Shown in pieces: positions 1 to 6,389 of a stretch of DNA of 6,389 nt. Each line of letters opens with the position of its first letter. Within the stretch, counting starts at the first letter, position 1. Made by a program: the position numbers and the translations under genes. The notes below the pieces were generated by a model. It was given only the letters and a program-made list of their open reading frames with translations. It was not told where the DNA came from and made no database searches. The stretch comes from Bacteroidota bacterium (GTDB lineage: Bacteria; Bacteroidota; Bacteroidia; Bacteroidales; SZUA-534), in the NCBI GenBank assembly GCA_020047835.1, contig JAIFNJ010000105.1, forward strand, positions 1 through 6,389, read 5' to 3'.

Positions 1-594
1 ACTTCCATTTCGCGGAATTACCAAAGTTTGAATCCCCAACATTTCTGCTGCCTCAGCATTTTCACGGGAATCTTCAATAAATAGCGTGGTTTCCGGATTT
101 AAATTCTGTTCTATCAATACCCGACGGTATATCTCCAGATCTGGTTTTAACAGTTTCATTTCATAGGAAGTATAGGTTTTGATGAATAAATCGTTAAAGC
201 CAATGCCATATTCTTTTTGAAGCTTCGCCGAAAAGAATTCGAAATGAATGGAATTGGTGTTGCTCAATAAAAACAAGTGATGCGAGTGCTTAAGCCATTG
301 TATTCTTTGTATCCGCTTGGGTTTATAATCAATCAACATGGCATTCCAGGCTCTGTTGAATGCTTCGTCAGGAATTGAAGTCTCAAGCTGTTGATTCATC
401 ATCGATTTGATTTCAGATGCTGTGATAGCACCCTTTTCGAATTGCTGAAGCACTCCGTTATCAATTACCTGCTGAATTTTTTCACGGCTGGCAAACCGGG
501 CAAACGAATTCCAGGTGCGTTCTGGGTCTATATCTAAAATAACACCACCAAAATCGAAAATAATGGTTTCAAATTGTGATAAATCAACTTTCAT
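1..594 (-). CDS. HAD-superfamily hydrolase, YihX-like sugar-phosphate phosphatase (C-terminus cut by window edge)
   Basis: I translated this frame by hand from the ATG at 594-592 and it stays open for 198 codons to the left edge. It shows the HAD motifs in order: motif I FDFGGV with the predicted nucleophile Asp14, motif II LLSNTN with Ser111, motif III LLKPD with Lys150, and motif IV FIEDSREN with Glu174/Asp175. The region between motifs I and II is helical and has the size of a small C1-type cap. The DxGxV form of motif I, with Gly16 where many HADs have a second Asp, is typical of the YihX-like branch. E. coli YihX (about 199 residues) is an alpha-D-glucose-1-phosphate phosphatase, so only a few residues should be missing here. 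The protein is probably cytoplasmic, as no signal peptide is seen. It lies 75 bp downstream of the HTCS gene on the same strand and could be read through from it or use its own promoter. The exact substrate is not determinable; a general sugar-phosphate or nucleotide phosphatase is the alternative. Confidence 0.88.
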   Translation of the reverse strand, partial: MKVDLSQFETIIFDFGGVILDIDPERTWNSFARFASREKIQQVIDNGVLQQFEKGAITASEIKSMMNQQLETSIPDEAFNRAWNAMLIDYKPKRIQRIQWLKHSHHLFLLSNTNSIHFEFFSAKLQKEYGIGFNDLFIKTYTSYEMKLLKPDLEIYRRVLIEQNLNPETTLFIEDSRENAEAAEMLGIQTLVIPRNGS

Positions 595-613
595 GTTGGT
601 TTGTTTTTGGCTG

Positions 614-621
614 CAAATATA
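614..621 (-). promoter_or_regulatory. candidate Bacteroidota -7 element for the HAD gene
   Basis: Read on the minus strand this is TATATTTG, an exact match to the TAnnTTTG -7 consensus of Bacteroidota sigma factors. It lies 19 bp before the HAD start codon, which would give a very short A-rich leader. There is no clear TTTG -33 box about 20 bp further upstream, only a T-run near 641-648. No terminator hairpin is visible between the HTCS stop and this site, so the HAD gene may also be co-transcribed with the HTCS gene. The motif is short and may occur by chance. Confidence 0.3.
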
Positions 622-669
622 TAGAAAGAAACAGGAGTCTAAAAAATAGCGGCTGAAATTGTCTCATTA

Positions 670-3600
670 CTAATTTTTCTTGCTTTTTTCAGCATAAACG
701 CTGGGCAACATTCCAAACTCTTCTTTAAAATAACGGCTAAAATATTTTGGATTATTGAACCCAACCTGATAAGCTATTTCAGAAATTGAAAGCTGGCTTT
801 TTCCCAGCAATTGAGCAGCCCTTTTGAGCCTAATTATGCGAATGAATTCGATGGGCGTTTTGCCGGTTATGGAAAGTAATTTTTTATACAAATGAACCCG
901 GCTCATCGACATTTCGTGACTGAGCATCTCTACTGAAAAATCAGAATTATCCATGTTTTCTTCCACACATTTCAGGGCTTTTTCAATCAGCTTCTCATCG
1001 AGTGATGAAATATTTATTTCACTGGGGTTTATTTCCCTCTTTTGCTTGATTTGATGATGTGTTTCGGCTCGTTGTTCCATCAATTTATTAATCCGGAGCA
1101 GCAAAATATCTAAGTTGAACGGCTTGGTTATGTAATCGTCGGCGCCTAGTTCCAAGCCTTGTACAATATGTTCATTGGCCGTATGGGCGGTTAATAAAAT
1201 AACCGGAATGTGTGAACTGCGCATGTCGTTTTTTATTAGCTGACACAATTGGTACCCATCCATTTCCGGCATCATTACATCGCTAATTACCAAATCGGGA
1301 AGTTTATCAATTAAGGTTTCAAAGGCTTCTTTTCCGTTAACGGCTTCCATTACCTCGTAATGCTCTGATAAATGGGTACACAAGAAATCACGAAAATCGT
1401 TGTTATCTTCCACTACTAAAATTGATTTGCGGGATCCATCCGTTGTTTTTTGTGAAAGGTCCTTTTCCGATTTAATTGGACTGCTCAAGGTTTCCACCAA
1501 TTCATGGCGTTCAAAATCAGTAAGCAAACTGTTTACCATAGGAATGGTAAAATAAAATACACTTCCTTGGGGTTGGTTGTTTTCCATCCAAATTTGGCCT
1601 CCGTGCAAGGATACGTATTCTTTGCTCAGGTGAAGTCCTATGCCGCTTCCTGCGTTGCCATCGGCAGTATTTGCCTGATAAAACCGTTCAAATATCCGTA
1701 CTTTATCCTCTTCCTTTACTCCAATCCCGGTATCGGAAACGCCCACTTTTAATAGCTGATGATTGTTACTTTCGATGATAATGGAAAGCGTTACATTGAT
1801 AGTACCGCCAACCGGTGTGAACTTATAAGCGTTGGAGAGCAGGTTGGTAATGATTTTGGAGAGTTTATCTTCGTCAAAGTTCATTCGTATTTCTTCAGTA
1901 ACCGATGAAAAAGTAAGGTGCATGTTCTTGTTTTCATACATCTCAGCAAATGAAAGACATGTTTCGCGGATAAACGGCACCACATCGCCTGTCGATAAAT
2001 TGAGCTGGTGCCCGTGCATGTCCAGTTTTCGGAAGTCGAGTAACTGATTTACCAATTGCAACAACCGGTTTGCGTTCCGGCTAATCATTTTCAGGGCTTT
2101 TTTATCCTCGTCACTATCTGTTGATTTAATAAATTTTTCTAAAGGAATAATGATAAGCGATATTTGAGTGCGGAATTCATGGCTTATGTTGGTAAAAAAG
2201 CGAAGTTTCATTTCATCCATTTCCTTAATCCGCTTTGCTTCAAGCCGTTCCTGATTTAAATGGAATCGTGCGCGTACCCGGTTGCGGATGATAGTTCCGG
2301 CTAAAAATAAGATGCCCGTGACCAACAGATAATAGAATAGATAGGCATAGCCACTTCTCCAAACTGGTGGATGAACCACCAGTTTCAATTCAATGGGTTT
2401 TTCAGTCCAATATCCATCGTTGTTGGCCGCTTTTACCTGAAACACATATTTTCCGGGATTCAGATTGGTATAAGTTACACTATTCCGGTTACCCGGTAAG
2501 GTGGTCCAGTTTTGGTCGAACCCTTCCATTTTGTATGAATAACGGGTTTTTTCGGGCAACACATAGTTTAATGCTGAAAACTCAATAGTAAAAATATTTT
2601 GGTTATGCATCAACTCAATTTGCGAGGTTTCGGAAATACTTTTTGTAAGCATTTTCCTTTTTTGGAACACCGAGTCAATGGCTATGGAATTATTGAACAG
2701 AAGAAAGTCGGTAAACACCAGGTTCGGCCGGTAACGGTTGTATTTAATGGTTGAAGGCAACACGCTGTTATAGCCATTAGCGCCACCAAATAAAAGCTCT
2801 CCCCTCGATGTTTTGTATGCCGATCGCTCGTTAAAAGCTTTGCCTTGCAATCCATCCTTTTCGTCGTAATTGTTTGATATAAAATTATATTCTCCTGTTT
2901 TAGGATTTATACTTAAAATAATGTGCGAAAGGCCGTTGGCCGTGCTTAGCCAAATATTTTTTTGGTCGTCTTCTAAAATTCCCCAAATGAAATTATCGGC
3001 AATTCCCGTTTCTTTTTTTAATACCAGCAGCTCATCGGTTTTAGGATTGATAATATTTAATCCACCCTTTGTTCCTACCCAAATCAATCCGCGCGAATCT
3101 TCGTACAGCGAAAGTATATTCTGGTTAACAAGGCGTTGGGTTCCTGAAAAATTGCCTGGAACAATGGTAAACTTTTCGGTTTTGGGATTATAGCTTGAAA
3201 CGCCATTCGCTGTTCCAATCAGAATCGTGTTATCTTTTGTTTTCAGCAAACATAAGATAAAATCGGAAGCAAGGCCCGGATGGGTTTTGGTGGTATGGTG
3301 TTTAAAAACGCCTGTATTTGGATTAAAACAATCGATACCGCCACCCAATGTGGCAATCCAAAGATTGTTTTTTGAGTCTTCAATAATTCCCCAAACCAAA
3401 TCGCTGGCTATTGAATTGTGATTATTTGGATTGAACCGATAATGGATAAATTGCCCATTTTGGTAACAATTTAAACCGCCCTGATAGGTTCCGGCCCACA
3501 TTTGGCCTTTGCTGTCGCAAAAGAGGGAAACTATCACATTGTTCGAAATGCTATGCGGATTATAGGGATTGTTTTGATACAGTGTTTGCTTTTTAGTTAC

Positions 3601-4770
3601 GTTGTCAATCCGAAGTAACCCTTTATTGTTGCTTCCAATCCATAAATTTCCATCCAGATCCTCCTGAAAAGCGTTCAGGTCGTTGTCAAACTCAGCCTCA
3701 ATTCCTGTAACATTAAACCGGATGTGGTTGAATTTAAAAATGCTCTCGCTATAATAGGAAATACCATGCTTATAGGTTCCCGCCCAAAGAATATTTTCGG
3801 AATCATGGTAAAGGCACATAATGCTTTTTTCTGCCAAGGTTCTTGGGTTTTTGGGGTCATTTTCCAAATAGGTAATGGTTTCCATTCCCTTATTAATAAC
3901 CGTAATGCCTCCATGATCGGTGGCTATCCAAATCAAGTGTTGTGAATCTTCGGTAATATCTGTGATGGTGTTGCCCGATAAAACAAATTTGCTTCGAGGT
4001 TCATTGGTTAAGTGATGCCATTCCCGATTTTTTGATGAATAATAATAGGTTCCTTTGGGATTGGTTTTCTGATACAACCAAATATCTTCGTCGGAATCAA
4101 CAAAAAGGTTAAAGTTGTTGGGAACTGGCAACCCCAGAATGATTGGAATTGAAGGATTTAAATCCGGCACTAACGTTTCGGAATTAACAACAAGTATTTG
4201 CCCGTTGGTTAACACAGCAAACACCTTGTCGCCTCGCTGAAAAAGGGTGGTGACGGCTTTATCTGAAAACAATTCCACCTTTTTCAATTCTGACTGGATG
4301 GCTGAAAAACGAAAACAGTCATCCTTGGAATTGATTATCCAAGGGTTTTTTTGGTTATCCATATAAACCAAGCGCAACGAATCGTTAAAACCGAGCGTCT
4401 CGATGTATTTCGTAGCGGGATAAATAAACTGTTCCTTTTCGCGCAAAAAAATTGTAATGCCACTCCCCGTATTTATCCAAAGATTGTTTTTGTAGTCTTC
4501 CTGAATGCTGAGAATGGAATGATCAATGATGGAGTTTAGATCTAAATCGGAATGAATAAACAGTTTAAAGGTATTGCCATCGTATCGGTTAAGTCCAGCA
4601 CTGGTACCAAACCACATAAATCCTTTCGAATCTTTATAAATACAATTTATTTGATTGTTTGAAAGGCCGTGGTTAATGTTCAGGTGCTTGAAAAAGTACT
4701 CTGTTTGAGCGGAGCTGGTTAAGGCAACAAGAACAACCAAAAAGCCTAAAAAAAGGGATGTTTTCTTCAT
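670..4770 (-). CDS. hybrid two-component system sensor kinase/response regulator with AraC output (HTCS), PUL regulator
   Basis: This single protein spans the whole signalling path from periplasmic sensing to transcription. Numbering is from the ATG at 4770 (1366 residues). A signal peptide (about 1-22, ending LTSSAQ) is followed by 14 propeller repeats of the type D.kG.lWiGT..GL (about 47-667), consistent with two seven-bladed propellers. A Y_Y_Y domain (about 729-799) and a membrane helix (about 806-828) come next. The cytoplasmic part has HisKA with His864 in NISHEFRT, HATPase_c (N-box Asn980, DTGIG from Asp1013, GSGIGL from 1041), a receiver (Asp1122, phospho-acceptor Asp1164, Thr1194, Lys1216) and a C-terminal AraC HTH domain (about 1260-1362). 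Length and order match known HTCS regulators, which bind oligosaccharides through the propellers. The frame also opens at an upstream TTG (4788), which would add six residues; I prefer the ATG because MKKTSLFLGFLVVL starts a standard signal peptide. Oddity: Gln869 replaces the usual H-box proline. It is divergent from the GH31 gene, its likely target. Confidence 0.96.
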   Translation of the reverse strand: MKKTSLFLGFLVVLVALTSSAQTEYFFKHLNINHGLSNNQINCIYKDSKGFMWFGTSAGLNRYDGNTFKLFIHSDLDLNSIIDHSILSIQEDYKNNLWINTGSGITIFLREKEQFIYPATKYIETLGFNDSLRLVYMDNQKNPWIINSKDDCFRFSAIQSELKKVELFSDKAVTTLFQRGDKVFAVLTNGQILVVNSETLVPDLNPSIPIILGLPVPNNFNLFVDSDEDIWLYQKTNPKGTYYYSSKNREWHHLTNEPRSKFVLSGNTITDITEDSQHLIWIATDHGGITVINKGMETITYLENDPKNPRTLAEKSIMCLYHDSENILWAGTYKHGISYYSESIFKFNHIRFNVTGIEAEFDNDLNAFQEDLDGNLWIGSNNKGLLRIDNVTKKQTLYQNNPYNPHSISNNVIVSLFCDSKGQMWAGTYQGGLNCYQNGQFIHYRFNPNNHNSIASDLVWGIIEDSKNNLWIATLGGGIDCFNPNTGVFKHHTTKTHPGLASDFILCLLKTKDNTILIGTANGVSSYNPKTEKFTIVPGNFSGTQRLVNQNILSLYEDSRGLIWVGTKGGLNIINPKTDELLVLKKETGIADNFIWGILEDDQKNIWLSTANGLSHIILSINPKTGEYNFISNNYDEKDGLQGKAFNERSAYKTSRGELLFGGANGYNSVLPSTIKYNRYRPNLVFTDFLLFNNSIAIDSVFQKRKMLTKSISETSQIELMHNQNIFTIEFSALNYVLPEKTRYSYKMEGFDQNWTTLPGNRNSVTYTNLNPGKYVFQVKAANNDGYWTEKPIELKLVVHPPVWRSGYAYLFYYLLVTGILFLAGTIIRNRVRARFHLNQERLEAKRIKEMDEMKLRFFTNISHEFRTQISLIIIPLEKFIKSTDSDEDKKALKMISRNANRLLQLVNQLLDFRKLDMHGHQLNLSTGDVVPFIRETCLSFAEMYENKNMHLTFSSVTEEIRMNFDEDKLSKIITNLLSNAYKFTPVGGTINVTLSIIIESNNHQLLKVGVSDTGIGVKEEDKVRIFERFYQANTADGNAGSGIGLHLSKEYVSLHGGQIWMENNQPQGSVFYFTIPMVNSLLTDFERHELVETLSSPIKSEKDLSQKTTDGSRKSILVVEDNNDFRDFLCTHLSEHYEVMEAVNGKEAFETLIDKLPDLVISDVMMPEMDGYQLCQLIKNDMRSSHIPVILLTAHTANEHIVQGLELGADDYITKPFNLDILLLRINKLMEQRAETHHQIKQKREINPSEINISSLDEKLIEKALKCVEENMDNSDFSVEMLSHEMSMSRVHLYKKLLSITGKTPIEFIRIIRLKRAAQLLGKSQLSISEIAYQVGFNNPKYFSRYFKEEFGMLPSVYAEKSKKN

Positions 4771-4915
4771 TTTCCAAATTGCTTTCAATAGGCACTAAAA
4801 ATACAAAAAATTACCACCTTTTTACTTCATAGCTCTAAGTCTTCAAAAACAAACATTCTAACATATTATCCCTTTTCAGTTATCAAATACCGCCCTTGAA
4901 AACTTTTTAAAACCC

Positions 4916-4933
4916 CATTCAATTACATTCAAT
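4916..4933 (+). promoter_or_regulatory. candidate HTCS/AraC operator: direct repeat CATTCAAT at 10-bp period
   Basis: CATTCAAT occurs at 4916-4923 and again at 4926-4933, exact over eight bases and offset by 10 bp, one helical turn. AraC-family proteins have two HTH motifs that contact successive major grooves on one face, so tandem sites at this period are plausible targets. The repeat ends 25 bp before the first -7-like element, close to where the -33 region would lie, which is the position expected of an activator touching RNA polymerase. A further CATTC lies at 4854-4858. That the HTCS binds here is inference. Confidence 0.45.
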
Positions 4934-4958
4934 GGATAAATAAAAATGATATATCTCG

Positions 4959-4966
4959 TATTTTTG
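4959..4966 (+). promoter_or_regulatory. candidate -7 element for the GH31 gene (upstream copy)
   Basis: TATTTTTG matches the Bacteroidota TAnnTTTG consensus exactly and would place the transcript start near 4972, giving a leader of about 36 nt before the ATG at 5008. No good TTTG/TTG -33 box is present about 20 bp upstream, which fits a promoter that depends on an activator bound at 4916-4933. Confidence 0.45.
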
Positions 4967-4973
4967 TAATTAC

Positions 4974-4981
4974 TATTTTTG
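4974..4981 (+). promoter_or_regulatory. second -7-like element for the GH31 gene (downstream copy)
   Basis: A second exact TATTTTTG lies 15 bp after the first. Used alone it would start transcription near 4987, with a leader of about 20 nt. It also lacks a -33 box at normal spacing and sits further from the direct repeat, so it is the weaker candidate; T-rich DNA makes chance matches likely. Confidence 0.3.
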
Positions 4982-5007
4982 ATATTGTATTCTTAACACA
5001 ACTACTT

Positions 5008-6389
5008 ATGAAGCGCAACACATTCCTTTTTATTGCTATCAGTTTTCTATTAATGGTAGCTTGCTCCAAAACACCGTATGAAAAAATCCACAACGGAGTA
5101 ATTGTGAATCTGGAACCGAAGAAGGATTCTGATCCGCAACGGATAAAAATCCAAGTCATTAATCCAGAGATTGTAAGAATTTGTGCCATACCGGCCAATT
5201 CTTTTCCAGAAAGGAAAAGCCTGATAATTGTTCCGCAAGATACGGCTGCAGTGCCATTCACTTTGGAAGAAAAAGGGGAGACCCTTGAAATTTCCACTGA
5301 AAAAATAAAAACAATGATATCGCTTAGAACCGGCGAAGTGGTTTTTACCGATAAACTTGGAAACGCCTTGCTGCGCGAGAACAAAGGGGGTGGTAAAACA
5401 TTTTCCCCCATTGAAGTTGATAATACTAAAGGGTATTCTTTCCGTCAGGTATTTGAATCGCCCGACGATGAAGCTTTTTATGGATTAGGCCAACACCAGA
5501 GCGATGAATGGAACTACAAAGGCAAAAACGAAGTGCTATTTCAATACAATACCAAAGTTTCTGTACCATTTGTGCTCTCAAACAAAAAGTACGGACTTTT
5601 GTGGGATAACTATTCCCTTACCAAATTTGGTGATGCCCGTGATTATGCTGATTTATCGCAATTCAAACTTTACAACAAAGACGGTAAAGAAGGGTCACTT
5701 TCTGCAACTTATATAACAGCCGACGGAACTGTTTTTGCCCAACGTGATGAAACTACCATTGACTATGAAAATCTGGAGACGGTTAAAAACTTTCCGGCAG
5801 CTTTTCCTTTCAACGAGTCGAAAATTACCTGGGATGGGGAACTGGAACCAAATGAAACAGGTGTTTATCATTTTAAATTGTATTATGCTGGCTATACCAA
5901 AGTTTTCATCGATAATAATGAAGTGGTTGCTGAACGCTGGAGAACGGCATGGAATCCAAACACCTACAAATTTACCGTGGATATGGAATCTGGAAAGCGT
6001 GTTCCAATTCGGATAGAATGGAAACCCGACGGAGGTATTTCATACATCGGACTAAAAGCATTAAGCCCGGTAGCTCCTGAGGAACAAGCTAAATTGGCAC
6101 TTTGGTCGGAAATGGGGCAGGAGCTCGATTACTATTTTGTGTATGGCGAAACTATGGATAAAGTAATTAGCGGTTACCGTACGCTAACCGGAAAAGCACC
6201 CATTATGCCGCAATGGGCACTGGGTTTCTGGCAAAGCCGCGAGCGTTATAAAACTCAGGACGAATTGGTTGCTACGTTGGCCGAGTTCCGCAAACGCCAG
6301 ATACCGATTGATAATATTGTGATGGACTGGTTTTATTGGGAAGAAGACCAATGGGGCAGTCATGAATTCGACCAAAAACGGTTTCCTGA
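5008..6389 (+). CDS. GH31 family glycosidase (alpha-xylosidase/alpha-glucosidase type), lipoprotein with PA14 insert; 3' end cut by window edge
   Basis: From the ATG at 5008 the frame is open for 460 complete codons and runs off the right edge; the final GA is two bases of the next codon, not a stop. Residues 1-18 form a lipoprotein signal peptide with lipobox MVAC and acylated Cys19. The next residues (SKTPYEK) lack the acidic cluster associated with surface export in Bacteroides, so a periplasmic location is more likely. The N-terminal GH31 beta-sandwich includes FYGLGQHQSDEW (157-168) and a KYGLLWDN segment. It is interrupted by a PA14-like domain (about 229-355). The catalytic barrel begins near 389 with GYRTLTGKAPIMPQWALGFW and reaches DWFYWEEDQWGSHEFD from Asp440, an Asp known to line the -1 subsite in this family. 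The nucleophile Asp, roughly 100 residues further on, lies outside the window. A PA14 insert is known from GH31 alpha-xylosidases acting on xyloglucan oligosaccharides, which makes that activity a leading but unproven guess; alpha-glucosidase is the alternative. Full-length relatives are about 900-1000 residues. Confidence 0.93.
   Translation, partial: MKRNTFLFIAISFLLMVACSKTPYEKIHNGVIVNLEPKKDSDPQRIKIQVINPEIVRICAIPANSFPERKSLIIVPQDTAAVPFTLEEKGETLEISTEKIKTMISLRTGEVVFTDKLGNALLRENKGGGKTFSPIEVDNTKGYSFRQVFESPDDEAFYGLGQHQSDEWNYKGKNEVLFQYNTKVSVPFVLSNKKYGLLWDNYSLTKFGDARDYADLSQFKLYNKDGKEGSLSATYITADGTVFAQRDETTIDYENLETVKNFPAAFPFNESKITWDGELEPNETGVYHFKLYYAGYTKVFIDNNEVVAERWRTAWNPNTYKFTVDMESGKRVPIRIEWKPDGGISYIGLKALSPVAPEEQAKLALWSEMGQELDYYFVYGETMDKVISGYRTLTGKAPIMPQWALGFWQSRERYKTQDELVATLAEFRKRQIPIDNIVMDWFYWEEDQWGSHEFDQKRFP
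5692..6072 (+). other. PA14-like domain inserted in the GH31 N-terminal region
   Basis: Residues about 229-355 of the GH31 protein begin with LSATYITADGTVF and include ITWDGELEPNETGVYHFKLYYAGYTKVFIDNNEVV, split here as TWDGELEPNETGVYHF followed by KVFIDNNEVV. The pattern of a strand, 'G.y.F.l...g..kv.idn..v', and a closing IRIEW...GGISYIGLKAL is characteristic of PA14 beta-barrels. These often bind carbohydrate, and in related GH31 enzymes the insert extends the substrate cleft. The boundaries are estimated by eye. Confidence 0.75.

Larger units (their letters stand above)
4771..5007. other. divergent intergenic regulatory region between HTCS and GH31 genes
   Basis: This 237-bp AT-rich stretch separates two divergently transcribed genes and should carry the promoters of both. 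Facing the GH31 gene it holds a direct repeat (4916-4933) and two TATTTTTG elements (4959-4966, 4974-4981). For the minus-strand HTCS gene I found no exact TAnnTTTG; the nearest is TAATTTTTTG read on the minus strand around 4804-4813, so that promoter is uncalled. No Shine-Dalgarno sequence is evident before either start codon, as usual in this phylum. I see no RNA gene, terminator hairpin or convincing small coding frame. Confidence 0.75.

Noticed and set aside
595..669. Possible terminator hairpin between the HTCS and HAD genes
   Set aside because: GAGAC and GACTC on the minus strand are not complementary enough to form a stem, and no GC-rich stem precedes the T-run.
1504..4539. Several plus-strand open frames of 62-107 codons inside the HTCS gene
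   Set aside because: They are antisense to well-conserved propeller, Y_Y_Y, kinase and receiver coding sequence and show no domain of their own.
2770..4632. Possible tandem DNA repeats or CRISPR-like array in the HTCS gene
   Set aside because: The recurring pattern is at protein level only, from propeller blades about 45-50 residues apart; the DNA copies are diverged and in frame.
4929..5411. A 160-codon minus-strand open frame across the intergenic region and the GH31 start
   Set aside because: It lies antisense to the signal peptide and N-terminus of a clear GH31 gene, its product has no recognisable domain, and it would cover the promoter region. It is a shadow of the GH31 reading frame.
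5504..6016. Plus-strand open frames of 70 and 93 codons overlapping the GH31 gene
   Set aside because: They are out of frame within conserved GH31 and PA14 sequence and have no recognisable product.
6381..6389. Apparent TGA at the right edge suggesting the GH31 gene ends here
   Set aside because: In the GH31 frame the last bases read TTT CCT GA, so the TGA is out of frame. The protein continues, probably with Asp, as expected for the family's RFPD segment.

Overview
The window looks like a piece of a Bacteroidota chromosome, at the edge of a polysaccharide utilisation locus (PUL). The evidence is a giant hybrid two-component sensor/AraC regulator of a type largely restricted to this phylum, a lipoprotein glycoside hydrolase transcribed away from it, A-rich leaders without Shine-Dalgarno sequences, and -7-like TAnnTTTG elements. 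The AT-rich intergenic DNA and the protein style suggest a free-living or gut Bacteroidales/Marinilabiliales-like organism. Genus cannot be told from this sequence.

Layout: (1) 1-594, minus strand: a HAD-superfamily phosphatase resembling YihX, cut off by the left edge just before its C-terminus. (2) 595-669: a short spacer with a candidate promoter for the HAD gene. (3) 670-4770, minus strand: one complete 1366-residue hybrid two-component system protein (HTCS), with a signal peptide, 14 propeller blades, a Y_Y_Y domain, one membrane helix, histidine kinase, receiver and AraC DNA-binding domains. (4) 4771-5007: a 237-bp divergent intergenic region with an exact 8-bp direct repeat at 10-bp period and two TATTTTTG elements facing the right-hand gene. 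(5) 5008-6389, plus strand: the first 460 residues of a lipoprotein GH31 glycosidase with an inserted PA14 domain, cut off by the right edge before its catalytic nucleophile.

Proposed joint function (inference): the HTCS senses an oligosaccharide in the periplasm, phosphorelays to its own receiver, and its AraC domain activates the divergent GH31 gene, and any PUL genes beyond it, through the direct repeat. The GH31 enzyme, most likely an alpha-xylosidase or alpha-glucosidase, trims alpha-linked sugars from imported oligosaccharides. The HAD phosphatase may be a neighbour with housekeeping sugar-phosphate activity. No SusC/SusD pair is visible, and nothing here requires a wholly new system. 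The most interesting points are the candidate operator and a Pro-to-Gln change in the kinase H-box.
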